Part shown: one piece after another, positions 1 through 7,734 of the stretch
How the letters are laid out: each line of letters starts with the position of its first letter
How positions within the stretch are numbered: the stretch's first letter is position 1
Source: Harryflintia acetispora
Lineage (GTDB): Bacteria; Bacillota; Clostridia; Oscillospirales; Ruminococcaceae
DNA: 64,000 nt
NCBI GenBank assembly: GCA_004340125.1
Contig: SLUK01000003.1
Location: 174,501 to 238,500 of the forward strand
Direction of reading: 5' to 3'
Made by a program: the position numbers and the translations under genes
Notes under the pieces: model-generated
The model's input: only the letters and a program-made list of their open reading frames with translations
What the model was told of the DNA's origin: nothing
Databases searched by the model: none

Positions 1-1
1 T

Positions 2-1099
2 GAAGACGCGCCGGTTGCGCTGGAGGTACCGGTGGAGCGTTACGGCGCGGTACAGGAGGTCTTTCTCCCCGGCGGCACGCCCCCGTCGGCGGACGCCACC
101 TATAAAATCTGGATCCAGCCGGTGCCGAAGCCCGCTTATCTCGGGCTGAACCTGCCCGGGACGGCGACGGCGGTCTATCAATATTACTGCGTACAGCAGC
201 TGCAGCTGCCCGAGGTGCTCTATGTCCCGCAGGGGAAAGAGCTCGTCCTCACGGCGGCGGCGCTGCCCGCCTACACCACAGCGCCCATCACCTGGGCGGT
301 GAACGATCCACAGGGAAATATCACGGCTGTAGAGCAGCCGCAGCAGGGGAATACCAGCTCCATGTCCGTCACCGGGAACGCGGCGGGGGGCGAGGCGACG
401 GTTACCGCCTCGGCCGGGAGCGAGAGCGCTGCCTGCACGGTCAAGGTGATCCACTCCAGCGAGCAGGTGAAGGCGGGAGACGGGGAGCGGCCCCTGACCT
501 ACCCGGATACGGTCGGCGGCTATAGCTGGTACATCGTGGACGTGGATGAGGAGATGGGCTACTACACCCTGCTGTGCAAGAGTGAGCTTTTTAGCGGGGT
601 AAACTTCGGCGGCTCCTCCGACTGGTTCACCTCCACCGCGCGCAGCAGTTTTCACGGGATCTATCAGAAAATGAGCGCGGAGGAGAAGGCGCACGTCGTC
701 CCGGTCAACTGCGATGGCGAGGCGGGCTATACCCCTTCGGCGGGCGCGGTCGGCTCCTTGCAGGATTATGTCTGGCTGCCCACCGCCGCGCAGGTCGCGG
801 GCTGCCCTTCCCAAATCCCGATTGCCAATCAAAGCTATTCATCCTACGCGGCGGCCGGGCATACGGTCGGGGAGCGGGCTTACCGGGAGAGGCTGCTGTG
901 GTTTACGGGGAAAACGACGCAGGCACAGATGAAGGAGGTCTATGGCAACAGCAAGCTGAACAGCTGGCTACGCTCTCCGTTTACCAGCTCCAAGGCCACG
1001 TTGACTTGCATCAATGCCCTGGGAATGCTTTCATACCGTGACTATGATAAGGCCCGGACCGATATGTCCGTGCGTCCCGCCATGGTCTGGCGGCCCTGA
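2..1099 (+). CDS. 3' end of a large surface protein, Ig-like plus DUF6273 domain (partial)
   Basis: The reading frame is open to the left edge, so only the C-terminal part (about 365 residues) is present; the GTG at 32 is not a convincing start. The first part has the beta-rich look of a bacterial Ig-like (BIG2-type) domain, with ITWAVNDP and a closing EATVTASAGSESAACTVKV stretch. The rest (about 520-1096) matches the DUF6273 pattern: YSWYIVDVD near its start, then NSWLRSPF and a closing MSVRPAMVW, typical of Clostridia extracellular proteins. Role unknown; probably a secreted or wall-attached protein. A rho-independent terminator follows directly. The family call rests on recognised motifs only. 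Confidence 0.75.
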   Translation, partial: EDAPVALEVPVERYGAVQEVFLPGGTPPSADATYKIWIQPVPKPAYLGLNLPGTATAVYQYYCVQQLQLPEVLYVPQGKELVLTAAALPAYTTAPITWAVNDPQGNITAVEQPQQGNTSSMSVTGNAAGGEATVTASAGSESAACTVKVIHSSEQVKAGDGERPLTYPDTVGGYSWYIVDVDEEMGYYTLLCKSELFSGVNFGGSSDWFTSTARSSFHGIYQKMSAEEKAHVVPVNCDGEAGYTPSAGAVGSLQDYVWLPTAAQVAGCPSQIPIANQSYSSYAAAGHTVGERAYRERLLWFTGKTTQAQMKEVYGNSKLNSWLRSPFTSSKATLTCINALGMLSYRDYDKARTDMSVRPAMVWRP

Positions 1100-1107
1100 G
1101 CGGCAAG

Positions 1108-1134
1108 CGCCCCGGAAAATCCGGGGCGTTTTTA
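1108..1134 (+). terminator. rho-independent terminator of the surface protein gene
   Basis: A perfect 9-bp stem (CGCCCCGGA / TCCGGGGCG) with a 3-nt loop is followed by TTTTT. It starts 9 bp after the stop codon of the preceding gene. Confidence 0.85.
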
Positions 1135-1144
1135 CTGCGCTGGT

Positions 1145-1173
1145 TTGCAGTCGGCAACCGAATGTGATATAAT
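1145..1173 (+). promoter_or_regulatory. sigma-A-type promoter of the NitT/TauT-like ABC operon
   Basis: A -35 TTGCAG (1145-1150), a 17-bp spacer and a -10 TATAAT (1168-1173) lie 51 bp before the chosen start at 1224. Directly downstream is a small dyad, ACCA-TAT-TGGT (about 1175-1185), which could be an operator. Confidence 0.65.
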
Positions 1174-1223
1174 ACCATATTGGTGTATAAAGTAAGCTAA
1201 AATCTATTTTCGAGGTGTTATCC

Positions 1224-2288
1224 ATGAAAAAACTGACTTGCGCGCTGCTTGCGGCGGCGCTCACCTTGCTGGCCGGCTGCTCGTCCGGCGGTACGTCCTC
1301 GTCCGAAGCCTCATCCGGCGCCCCGGCTGAAAGCGCGCCGTCTTCCTCGCAAGACAGCGAGCCGGAGAGCTCCGCCTCCCAGGAAGCGCCGGCGGAGAAG
1401 ATCGACGTCAACATCGCTTCCCTCAAGGGGCCGACCTCGATGGGCCTGGTCCAGGTGATGGAGCAGAGCGAAGCGGGCGGTACGGCCAACAACTACCACT
1501 TTACCATGGCGGGCACCGCCGACGAGATCGTGGCGCAGATTGCCAAGGGTGAATTGGACATTGCGGCCGTCCCCTGCAACCTGGCCTCGGTGCTCTATAA
1601 CAACACCGAGGGCAAGATCTCCATCGCGGCGATCAACACCCTGGGCGTGCTCTATGTGGTGGACACCGACGGCAGCGTGCAGTCCATCGGGGATCTGCGG
1701 GGCAAGACCGTCTACTCCACCGGCAAGAACACCACCCCCGAGGCGGCGCTCAACTTCGTGCTTTCCCAGAACGGGATCGACCCGGCAAGCGACCTGACCA
1801 TCGAGTATAAGTCCGAGGCCACCGAGGTCGCGGCCTTGATGTCCGAGGGCGGGGCGACCGTCGCCATGCTGCCAGAGCCGTTCGTGACCACCGCCATGCA
1901 GAAGAACGACAAGCTGCGCGTGGCGCTGGACCTGACCGAGGAATGGGATAAGGTCGGGGACGGCAGCTCGCTGGTCACCGGCGTGGTGATCGTGCGCAAT
2001 GAATTCCTGCAGGAGCATGGGGAGGCTTTTGAGCGCTTCCTCGACGAGTACAAGGCCTCCACCGAGTGGGTCAATTCCAGTGTGGAAGAGGCGGCGGCCC
2101 TCGTCGAAAAGTACGGGATCGCCCCCGCGGCGGTGGCGGGGAAGGCCATCCCCAAGTGCAGCATCACCTTTATCGACGGGGCGGACATGAAGACCAAGGT
2201 TTCCGGCTATTTACAGGTGCTCTTCGAGCAAAACCCGAAGCTGGTGGGAGGCAAGCTGCCGGATGATGCGTTCTACTACCAGAGGTAA
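1224..2288 (+). CDS. ABC transporter substrate-binding lipoprotein (NitT/TauT, NMT1/THI5-like)
   Basis: A 354-residue lipoprotein. The signal peptide ends in LAGC, so Cys about 17-18 is the lipidated residue, followed by a Ser-rich linker. The mature part has the type II periplasmic-binding layout of SsuA/ThiY-like proteins: KIDVNIASLKGPTSMGLVQ at the first strand, then ELDIAAVPCNLASVLYN and LRGKTVYSTGKNTTPEAALNF. The start at ATG 1224 is preferred over GTG 1215 because GAGGTG (1212-1217) sits 6 bp upstream. It captures ligand outside the membrane for the permease and ATPase encoded next. The ligand is not predictable; members bind sulfonates, nitrate or thiamine precursors, and no riboswitch is visible upstream. 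Confidence 0.88.
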   Translation: MKKLTCALLAAALTLLAGCSSGGTSSSEASSGAPAESAPSSSQDSEPESSASQEAPAEKIDVNIASLKGPTSMGLVQVMEQSEAGGTANNYHFTMAGTADEIVAQIAKGELDIAAVPCNLASVLYNNTEGKISIAAINTLGVLYVVDTDGSVQSIGDLRGKTVYSTGKNTTPEAALNFVLSQNGIDPASDLTIEYKSEATEVAALMSEGGATVAMLPEPFVTTAMQKNDKLRVALDLTEEWDKVGDGSSLVTGVVIVRNEFLQEHGEAFERFLDEYKASTEWVNSSVEEAAALVEKYGIAPAAVAGKAIPKCSITFIDGADMKTKVSGYLQVLFEQNPKLVGGKLPDDAFYYQR

Positions 2289-3030
2289 AACCCTTCTCGT
2301 CCGCGCCGGGGCGGTGGCCTTTTGGCTGCTTCTCTGGCAGCTTATGAGCATGCTGATCGGCCAGGACATCCTCCTGGTCTCGCCGCTGCGCACCCTTGCG
2401 GTGCTCGGGCAGCTGGCAGGGAGCGGGGAATTCTGGCAGAGCGTGCTGCATTCCTTTGTGAAAATCGCGTTTGGGTTCCTGCTCGCCATTGCGGGCGGGA
2501 GCCTGTTTGCGCTGCTTTCCTATAAAAACCGGGTGGTGCGGGAGCTGCTCTATCCCCTGGTGACGGTTATCAAGGCCACGCCGGTGGCTTCCTTCGTCAT
2601 CCTGGCGCTGATCTGGATCAAGTCGCAGAACCTTTCGGTCTTCACCTCGTTTTTGATGGCCTTTCCCATCGCCTACACCAACCTCCTGAGCGGCCTTCAG
2701 GAGACCGACCCGAAGCTGCTGGAGATGGCGCAGGTCTTCGGGGTGAGCTTTGGTAAGCGGCTGCTCTATATCCATCTCCCGGCGGTCAGCCCCTATTTCG
2801 TCTCGGCCTGTTCGCTGTCGGTGGGGCTCTGCTGGAAGGCGGGGATCGCGGCCGAGGTGATCGGCCTGCCCGCGCGCTCGGTGGGCAGCGCCCTCTACCA
2901 GGCGAAGATCTACCTGCAAACCGGGGAGATGTTCGCCTGGACGCTGGTGATCATCCTGGTCAGCCTCCTCTTCGAGCGGGCGGTGCTTTACGTGATCCGC
3001 CTGCTGCAAAACCGGATTGAAAGGATGTGA
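2263..3030 (+). CDS. ABC transporter permease, NitT/TauT type
   Basis: A 255-residue integral membrane protein with about six hydrophobic segments and the BPD_transp_1 architecture. The EAA-like cytoplasmic loop is visible as LLEMAQVFGVSFGKRLLYIHLP near residues 148-170, where the ATPase docks. The start overlaps the end of the binding-protein gene by 26 bp, and GGGAGG at 2246-2251 serves as ribosome binding site. The overlap, and the near contact with the downstream ATPase, indicate translational coupling in a three-gene operon. Ligand as for the binding protein: unknown. Confidence 0.88.
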   Translation: MMRSTTRGKTLLVRAGAVAFWLLLWQLMSMLIGQDILLVSPLRTLAVLGQLAGSGEFWQSVLHSFVKIAFGFLLAIAGGSLFALLSYKNRVVRELLYPLVTVIKATPVASFVILALIWIKSQNLSVFTSFLMAFPIAYTNLLSGLQETDPKLLEMAQVFGVSFGKRLLYIHLPAVSPYFVSACSLSVGLCWKAGIAAEVIGLPARSVGSALYQAKIYLQTGEMFAWTLVIILVSLLFERAVLYVIRLLQNRIERM

Positions 3031-3034
3031 GCGT

Positions 3035-3616
3035 ATGGCCATTACCGTCACCGGACTTTCCAAATCCTTCGGCGGAAGGCCGGTGCTCCGGGACTTCTCC
3101 GCCCGCTTTGAGGAGGGGAGTGTCAGCTGCATCTTCGGCCCGTCGGGGCAGGGGAAGACCACCCTTCTCCACCTGCTGATGGAGCTGCTGGCCCCCGACG
3201 GCGGAGCGATCGAGGGGATAGGGGATCAGCGCATAGGGGCCGTCTTCCAGGAGGACCGGCTTTGCGAGACGCTATCGGTGCTGCGCAACATCCGCCTGGT
3301 CTGCCGGAAGGGAGTGCCCGATGAAGAAATCCTGACCCATCTTCAGGAGGTGGGGCTGCGGGACTCGGCATATAAGTCCGCCGGAGAGCTCAGCGGCGGG
3401 ATGAAGCGCCGGGTGGCGCTGGTGCGTGCGGTTATTGTGCGCCCCGACGTCCTGCTGCTGGACGAACCCTTCAAGGGGATGGACGCCGCCACCAAGGCGG
3501 ACGCCATCGGCTATCTTCGGCGCCGCGCGCCGAAGGCCACCGTCCTGCTGGTTACCCACGACCGGGAGGACGCGGGGCAGCTCGGGGCGGCGCAGATCAT
3601 TGAGTTGGACGCATAA
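3035..3616 (+). CDS. ABC transporter ATP-binding protein, NitT/TauT type
   Basis: A 193-residue nucleotide-binding subunit that powers the importer. Visible motifs are Walker A GPSGQGKT (about residues 37-44), a Q-loop in AVFQEDRL, signature LSGGM, Walker B VLLLDEPFKGMD and the H-loop in LLVTHDRED. It is slightly shorter than usual (about 240), lacking a C-terminal extension. ATG 3035 is chosen because AAAGGA lies 9 bp upstream; the upstream TTG in frame is less likely. It is the last gene of the operon that starts at 1224. Confidence 0.9.
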   Translation: MAITVTGLSKSFGGRPVLRDFSARFEEGSVSCIFGPSGQGKTTLLHLLMELLAPDGGAIEGIGDQRIGAVFQEDRLCETLSVLRNIRLVCRKGVPDEEILTHLQEVGLRDSAYKSAGELSGGMKRRVALVRAVIVRPDVLLLDEPFKGMDAATKADAIGYLRRRAPKATVLLVTHDREDAGQLGAAQIIELDA

Positions 3617-3626
3617 AAAAGGGCGA

Positions 3627-3667
3627 CAGGTAAAGGGCCGCGGACTCAGTCCGCGGCCCTTTACCTG
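3627..3667. repeat. 20-bp perfect inverted repeat with 1-nt loop
   Basis: Left arm 3627-3646 and right arm 3648-3667 are exact reverse complements (core GGGCCGCGGACT) around a single C. It lies between two convergent genes. The A-run at 3615-3620 gives a T-run on the minus strand 6 nt past the stem, so it can end leftward transcripts of the GntR gene; on the plus strand no T-run follows. Confidence 0.8.
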
Positions 3668-3715
3668 CTGCAAAACTCCTGCACAACAAAGCCTTTGTAA
3701 GAAAATTGGGTTTTT

Positions 3716-3763
3716 AAAGGGTACAAGTACCCTTTGGTGGGAGTTTGAGGGTGAAACCCTCAA
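3716..3763. repeat. two adjacent short hairpins, possible dispersed intergenic repeat
   Basis: Two perfect dyads lie side by side: AAAGGGTAC-AA-GTACCCTTT (3716-3735) and TTGAGGGT-GAA-ACCCTCAA (3745-3763). The second runs into the last codon and stop of the GntR gene. With the palindrome at 3627-3667 they form a hairpin-rich tail of the kind I associate with dispersed intergenic repeats in Oscillospiraceae genomes. That link is from memory; no second copy is in this window. Confidence 0.5.
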
Positions 3764-4518
3764 GGCCTATTCGGCACCGCCCGCCAGTCCCGGTCGCTGT
3801 CCGAGAGATAGAAGCGGTAGCGCTCGGCGAGCATGTACTGCCGGCCGATGTGGACGATTCTGTGCTGCTCATCGTAAATCTGGGTGTACATATAGAAGAG
3901 GGGCTCCCCGCTCTGCACCTGTAAATCCTTTGCCAGCTCGCCCGAGGCCTTGAGCGCCTCGATCCAGCTCTCGGCCGAGACCGAGGCCTCGATCCCATGC
4001 TTGTCTTTCAGCAGCTCGTAGAGCGAGCCTTCGAGGTTTTCCTCCATCAAAAAGGAGAAGCGCTCATAGGGGTAATAGTTGTTCTCGCACATGATGGGCA
4101 CGCCGTCCCCGCAGCGGATGCGCCGGATGTGGAGCATCTGCTCCCCGATCCCGATCCCCAGGATGGCGGCCTCCTCCTCGTTTGCGGGCAGGATTTCCCG
4201 GGAAAGGACCCGGCTGGAGGGAACCATCCCGCAGGCCCGGCAGCTCTCGGAAAAGCTGAGCAGATAGTCGATCTTGCGCTGAATCCGGGGCATGCACACG
4301 AAGGTGCCTTTGCCCTGGCGCTTGATGAGAAAGCCCTGCTCCACCAGCTCCTCGATGGCCTTGCGCACCGTGATCCGGCTGACGTGGTAGCTGTCGCTGA
4401 GCTCGGTCTCGGTGGGCACCTTGGCCCCGTAGGGGAGCGCCCCGGTCTCGATGGAAAGGCGGATATCGTCCCGCAGCTGCTGGTACAGCGGCACGGGAAT
4501 ATTCTGATCGAGTTTCAT
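3760..4518 (-). CDS. GntR-family regulator with UTRA domain
   Basis: A 252-residue HutC/FrlR-type regulator. The N-terminal winged helix-turn-helix is clear (PLYQQLRDDIRLSIETGAL, then SRITVRKAIEELVEQGFL to about residue 72). The UTRA effector domain follows (about 90-240), with IRRIRCGDGVPIMCE and the closing HIGRQYMLAERYRFYLS. The ATG start has GGGGGTCAGG just upstream. It is divergent from an FrlB-like deglycase gene, so it probably represses that gene and senses a sugar-amine phosphate; this is inference from context. The C-terminal end overlaps a small hairpin. Confidence 0.88.
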   Translation of the reverse strand: MKLDQNIPVPLYQQLRDDIRLSIETGALPYGAKVPTETELSDSYHVSRITVRKAIEELVEQGFLIKRQGKGTFVCMPRIQRKIDYLLSFSESCRACGMVPSSRVLSREILPANEEEAAILGIGIGEQMLHIRRIRCGDGVPIMCENNYYPYERFSFLMEENLEGSLYELLKDKHGIEASVSAESWIEALKASGELAKDLQVQSGEPLFYMYTQIYDEQHRIVHIGRQYMLAERYRFYLSDSDRDWRAVPNRP

Positions 4519-4664
4519 CCTGACCCCCGGTTTCTGTCCGGACAGGGCCCGGACATATCATTATATATCCTTATCATAAAGCAAAGCGGGAATTTTGGCA
4601 AGTCTCTGAGGAAAATGCCTGAAAGATTCCGGATAAAAATATAAAAAATTGGTCGTTTTTTCGT

Positions 4665-4693
4665 TTGTATATAACGTTATATTATGATATGAT
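4665..4693 (+). promoter_or_regulatory. promoter with palindromic operator upstream of the SIS deglycase gene
   Basis: A -35 TTGTAT (4665-4670), a 17-bp spacer and a -10 TATGAT (4688-4693) precede the gene at 4757. A perfect 14-bp palindrome, ATATAACGTTATAT (4669-4682), fills most of the spacer. It is a good candidate site for the divergent GntR regulator; that assignment is inference. Confidence 0.6.
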
Positions 4694-4756
4694 TGTCTCG
4701 TAGAGAACCGGAGCGCAGCTCTGGAAAAATATGATTTGATTAGGAGGCTACATAGC

Positions 4757-5719
4757 ATGGACGCGAAGAAAGTTATCAGCGACATCCTGGCCGAGAAAAA
4801 AGAAATCAAGGACGTGTACTTCGTTGCCTGCGGCGGTTCGCTCGTCGACCTGTACGGCGCGGACTACTTCATCAAGGCGGAGTCTTCCACCATCCACTCC
4901 TCGTTTTATACCAGCAAGGAGTTTGTCTTAAATCCCCCCAAGCAGCTCGGAGAGAAGAGCCTGGCCATCGTCTGCTCGCACAGCGGCAACACCCCCGAGA
5001 CCGTCGAGGCGGCCCACATGGCCAAGGACCGCGGCGCCGCGGTCATCACCCTGACCCATGCGGCCGGCTCCGGCTGCGACAACGACCGCTTCATCGTCTG
5101 GGTCTATCCCTGGGACGACGACGAGCTAGTCCTCTCCCCGATGGGCATCACCCTCGATCTGATGACCGAGCTGGTCCAGCAGCAGGAAGGCTTTGCGGGC
5201 TATGAGCACGTCAAGGAGGGCCTCGGCAAGATTTCCGCCATCGTGAAGGCCGCCCGCGAGACGGTGCATGAGCGCACCATCGCCTTTGCGGATAAGTACG
5301 ATCACGCCTCGATCATCTACACCGTCGGTTCGGGCGCCAACTGGTTCCAGGCTTACGGCCTCGCCATCTGCTCGCTGATGGAGATGCAGTGGATGCATGC
5401 CAGCTACATCCATTCCGGCGAATACTTCCACGGCCCGTTCGAGGTCACCGAGAAGGGCGTCGTCTATTATCAGATGATGAGCGCCGGCAAGAACCGCCCG
5501 ATGGACGAGCGTTCGCTCAAGTTCATCAAGGAGCATACCGACGACTACGTGGTGGTGGACGCCGTGGAGCTTGGCCTTGGCGCCATCAGCGAGGATGTCG
5601 TCGACTACTTCAACCCCATCCTCTTCTACGCCATGAGCTGCGAGTACCGCGCCGCCCTGGCCCACAACCGCAACCATCCGCTGGAGACCCGCCGCTACAT
5701 GGGCAAGGTCGCCTACTGA
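4757..5719 (+). CDS. SIS-domain protein, FrlB/GfrF-like fructosamine-6-phosphate deglycase
   Basis: A 320-residue cytoplasmic protein with two SIS (sugar isomerase) domains. The first carries YFVACGGSLVD and the phosphosugar loop VCSHSGNTPET (about residues 73-82). The second carries IIYTVGSGANW and HGPFEVTEKG. Length and motifs resemble FrlB, which splits fructoselysine-6-phosphate into glucose-6-phosphate and lysine. ATG 4757 is chosen because AGGAGG (4742-4747) is 9 bp upstream. No kinase or permease gene is adjacent, so the substrate could also be a glucoselysine-type compound. Likely controlled by the divergent GntR protein. Confidence 0.82.
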   Translation: MDAKKVISDILAEKKEIKDVYFVACGGSLVDLYGADYFIKAESSTIHSSFYTSKEFVLNPPKQLGEKSLAIVCSHSGNTPETVEAAHMAKDRGAAVITLTHAAGSGCDNDRFIVWVYPWDDDELVLSPMGITLDLMTELVQQQEGFAGYEHVKEGLGKISAIVKAARETVHERTIAFADKYDHASIIYTVGSGANWFQAYGLAICSLMEMQWMHASYIHSGEYFHGPFEVTEKGVVYYQMMSAGKNRPMDERSLKFIKEHTDDYVVVDAVELGLGAISEDVVDYFNPILFYAMSCEYRAALAHNRNHPLETRRYMGKVAY

Positions 5720-5741
5720 TCGGAGCACGCAATAAAAAAAT

Positions 5742-5774
5742 AAGCGGGCGGCAGATTTTATCTGCCGCCCGCTT
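5742..5774. terminator. bidirectional-type terminator between convergent genes
   Basis: A perfect 15-bp stem (AAGCGGGCGGCAGAT and complement) with a TTT loop. The A-run on its left (5733-5740) gives a T-run for leftward transcripts, so it best serves the DUF6320 gene and may also stop the SIS gene. Confidence 0.85.
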
Positions 5775-5785
5775 GATGATTGGCG

Positions 5786-6451
5786 CTATAAATGCAGCCG
5801 TTTTTTGACCTCCATGCGCATGCGCTCGCCCTCAAAGAGCAGCAGGGCGCACAGGGAAAGAAGGCTCACCGCCACGCAGATCACCGAAGGGTAGAATACC
5901 CGCAGCCAGCCCAGCAGCAGAAAGAGCAGCGGCACGATCCCGAACAGGGCGTCGATCACCAGATAGATCATATAGTCCTCCACCCGCAGGTGCAAAAGTT
6001 TTGCGAGCAGGGCCATCGCCAGCATGGCGAAGACGCACAGGGTGGGCACCACATAGTCGAGCGACCAGCCGTGCCAGCCGGTGCACAGGTCCCACAGCGC
6101 CGCCAGGGAAGAGAGGATGGCCACCTGCCAGAGGAGCCCCTTGGTCGGGCTGCCGCGCTTGTTGAGCGCGATCCCCAGGCTCAGCCACATCGACCCGAGC
6201 CCCGCCAGCACATAGAGCGACCAGGGCCCGCCCTGCCAAAGCAGCACGTTGATCGCCCCGCAGATCACCGCGGCCGCCGCCGACAGGAAGAGCAGCAGCC
6301 GCCAGAAAAGGTGATAAGGCCGCGGTGGCATGGCGAGCAAAGGGAAGGGCTCCTCCCGCTCGTCCCCGCCGCCGGAGAGCGGCCCCTGGCAGAGCGGGCA
6401 ATGGCGGCGTTCGCCGCGGATATAAACCTTGCAGGCTTCACAGTATTGCAT
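5786..6451 (-). CDS. DUF6320-type zinc-ribbon membrane protein
   Basis: A 221-residue protein. The N-terminus is a zinc ribbon with Cys4, Cys7, Cys18 and Cys21 (CEAC and CPLC knuckles). After a short linker come about six hydrophobic helices (residues 48-205), ending in a basic tail. This matches DUF6320 proteins as I remember them, found next to acyltransferase and esterase genes. The start is 11 bp after the end of the acyltransferase gene, so it is the last gene of a three-gene operon. Function unknown; a membrane anchor or partner for the two enzymes is a guess. Confidence 0.75.
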   Translation of the reverse strand: MQYCEACKVYIRGERRHCPLCQGPLSGGGDEREEPFPLLAMPPRPYHLFWRLLLFLSAAAAVICGAINVLLWQGGPWSLYVLAGLGSMWLSLGIALNKRGSPTKGLLWQVAILSSLAALWDLCTGWHGWSLDYVVPTLCVFAMLAMALLAKLLHLRVEDYMIYLVIDALFGIVPLLFLLLGWLRVFYPSVICVAVSLLSLCALLLFEGERMRMEVKKRLHL

Positions 6452-6462
6452 AACATTCCCTC

Positions 6463-7734
6463 CTACTGCCCGTCGAGCTGGTTGGTGGTGATTTCAATGT
6501 CGATCCCAAGCTGCGCCAGCCGGCGGAAGAAGCGCCGCTGCACGTCCACGCCGGCAAAGGTGCTGCTGAAGCTGAGCACCAGCCTATCCCCGAAGGAGCA
6601 CAGGCAGAGCTGCAGGCGGTTGGTGCTGGTGAACACGTCGAAGAGCCGGATATACTCCTCCATCCCCGCGGGCATGGAGATGCGTCCCACGTTTGAGAGC
6701 GCGGCGGTGATCCCCCGCTCGCTCAGGCGGTTGGCGATGCGCAGGCTCACATCCTTGAAGGCGAGGGGCACCGCCCGGGCAATCAGATTGTGCTCGAGCG
6801 CGGCCAGCTCATTCATCCGTAGCGCCAGCCGCTCGGCGGTCAGCTCCCGCTTAAAGTAGCCGCCCACATGGGAGAGGATGTCCTCGAAGGTTCCCGGCTG
6901 CTTTTTGAAGTTGTAGCCGACGTTGAAGATGCCGAAGAAATTGCGCGCCGAGGCGGAGGGGAAGTAGCTGCGCAGGTTGACCGGCACGGTGAGCACCACC
7001 GGGCGGCCCTCCTCGCGCAGGGGCATCTCCCCATGGATCGCTTCGATCAGCACGGCGGCGAGCAGCACCGTCAGGGTGGCGCCGCAGCTGTGCGCCACCT
7101 TGAGCACCGAGGAAGCGCTCATTACGCCCGAGACCACCTTCAGGCGGTAGTCCTCGGTCTTCTCGCCGCGCAGGCGGAAGGCGTGAGGTGCCGGGTCCTT
7201 GCGGTAACGCTTGGCGCCGCCGTAATATTTTTGGAAGCTGTCGTCCATCTTCTGGGTGCCCGAGGCGTCGTAATCGAGCGGCGGCATCCCCTCGGGGAAG
7301 CGCTCGGGGTGCCGCAGCACGAGGTAGCGGGCCACCAGGGTGCGCAAAAATTGCAGCGCGCCGGTCCCATCCGAGAGGGCGTGGTAGACCTCCAGGCTGA
7401 TCCGGCGCTTGTAGCAGGTCACCTCGAAGAGCAGCCCCTTGCGGTTCCCGTCGTAGAGCGGGCTGCAGGGGGGCTTACATTCCAGATGGACGGTCGGGCG
7501 CAGGTTGCTGCGCTCGAAGTAGTACCAGAACATCCCCTTTTTGATCACCGACAGGTAGAGGGGGAAGTCCTCCACCGTCCGGTCCAGCGCCTGCTGCAGC
7601 AGGGCGGGATCCACCTCTTCCGAGAGCTCGCACGCGAAGCGGAAGACCTTGGTGTCCTCCCGGTCCGAGGTGGGCGGGAATATTTTGGCGGCGTTGTCGA
7701 GCCTGCTCCAGGGCGCGGGCTGATGGCTCTTCAC
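6463..7734 (-). CDS. condensation-domain-like acyltransferase (alcohol acetyltransferase/PapA type)
   Basis: A 423-residue enzyme of the CoA-dependent acyltransferase / condensation superfamily. The catalytic motif is HALSDGTG (His118, Asp122, Gly123), the HxxxDG signature of alcohol acetyltransferases and PapA-like transferases. PVNLRSYFPSASARNFFGIF is the family's second conserved region. The long upstream extension of the frame is a shadow of the esterase gene. GTG 7734 is chosen: GGGGAGG lies 10 bp upstream and the start overlaps the esterase stop by 4 bp. It probably moves an acyl group onto an alcohol or lipid; substrate unknown. Confidence 0.8.
   Translation of the reverse strand: MKSHQPAPWSRLDNAAKIFPPTSDREDTKVFRFACELSEEVDPALLQQALDRTVEDFPLYLSVIKKGMFWYYFERSNLRPTVHLECKPPCSPLYDGNRKGLLFEVTCYKRRISLEVYHALSDGTGALQFLRTLVARYLVLRHPERFPEGMPPLDYDASGTQKMDDSFQKYYGGAKRYRKDPAPHAFRLRGEKTEDYRLKVVSGVMSASSVLKVAHSCGATLTVLLAAVLIEAIHGEMPLREEGRPVVLTVPVNLRSYFPSASARNFFGIFNVGYNFKKQPGTFEDILSHVGGYFKRELTAERLALRMNELAALEHNLIARAVPLAFKDVSLRIANRLSERGITAALSNVGRISMPAGMEEYIRLFDVFTSTNRLQLCLCSFGDRLVLSFSSTFAGVDVQRRFFRRLAQLGIDIEITTNQLDGQ

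Noticed and set aside
4669..4682. ATATAACGTTATAT considered as a sixth site of the LacI-type regulon
   Set aside because: It shares only the AACGTT centre; the flanks differ from TATT/AATA, and it faces a GntR gene, so a different regulator is more likely.
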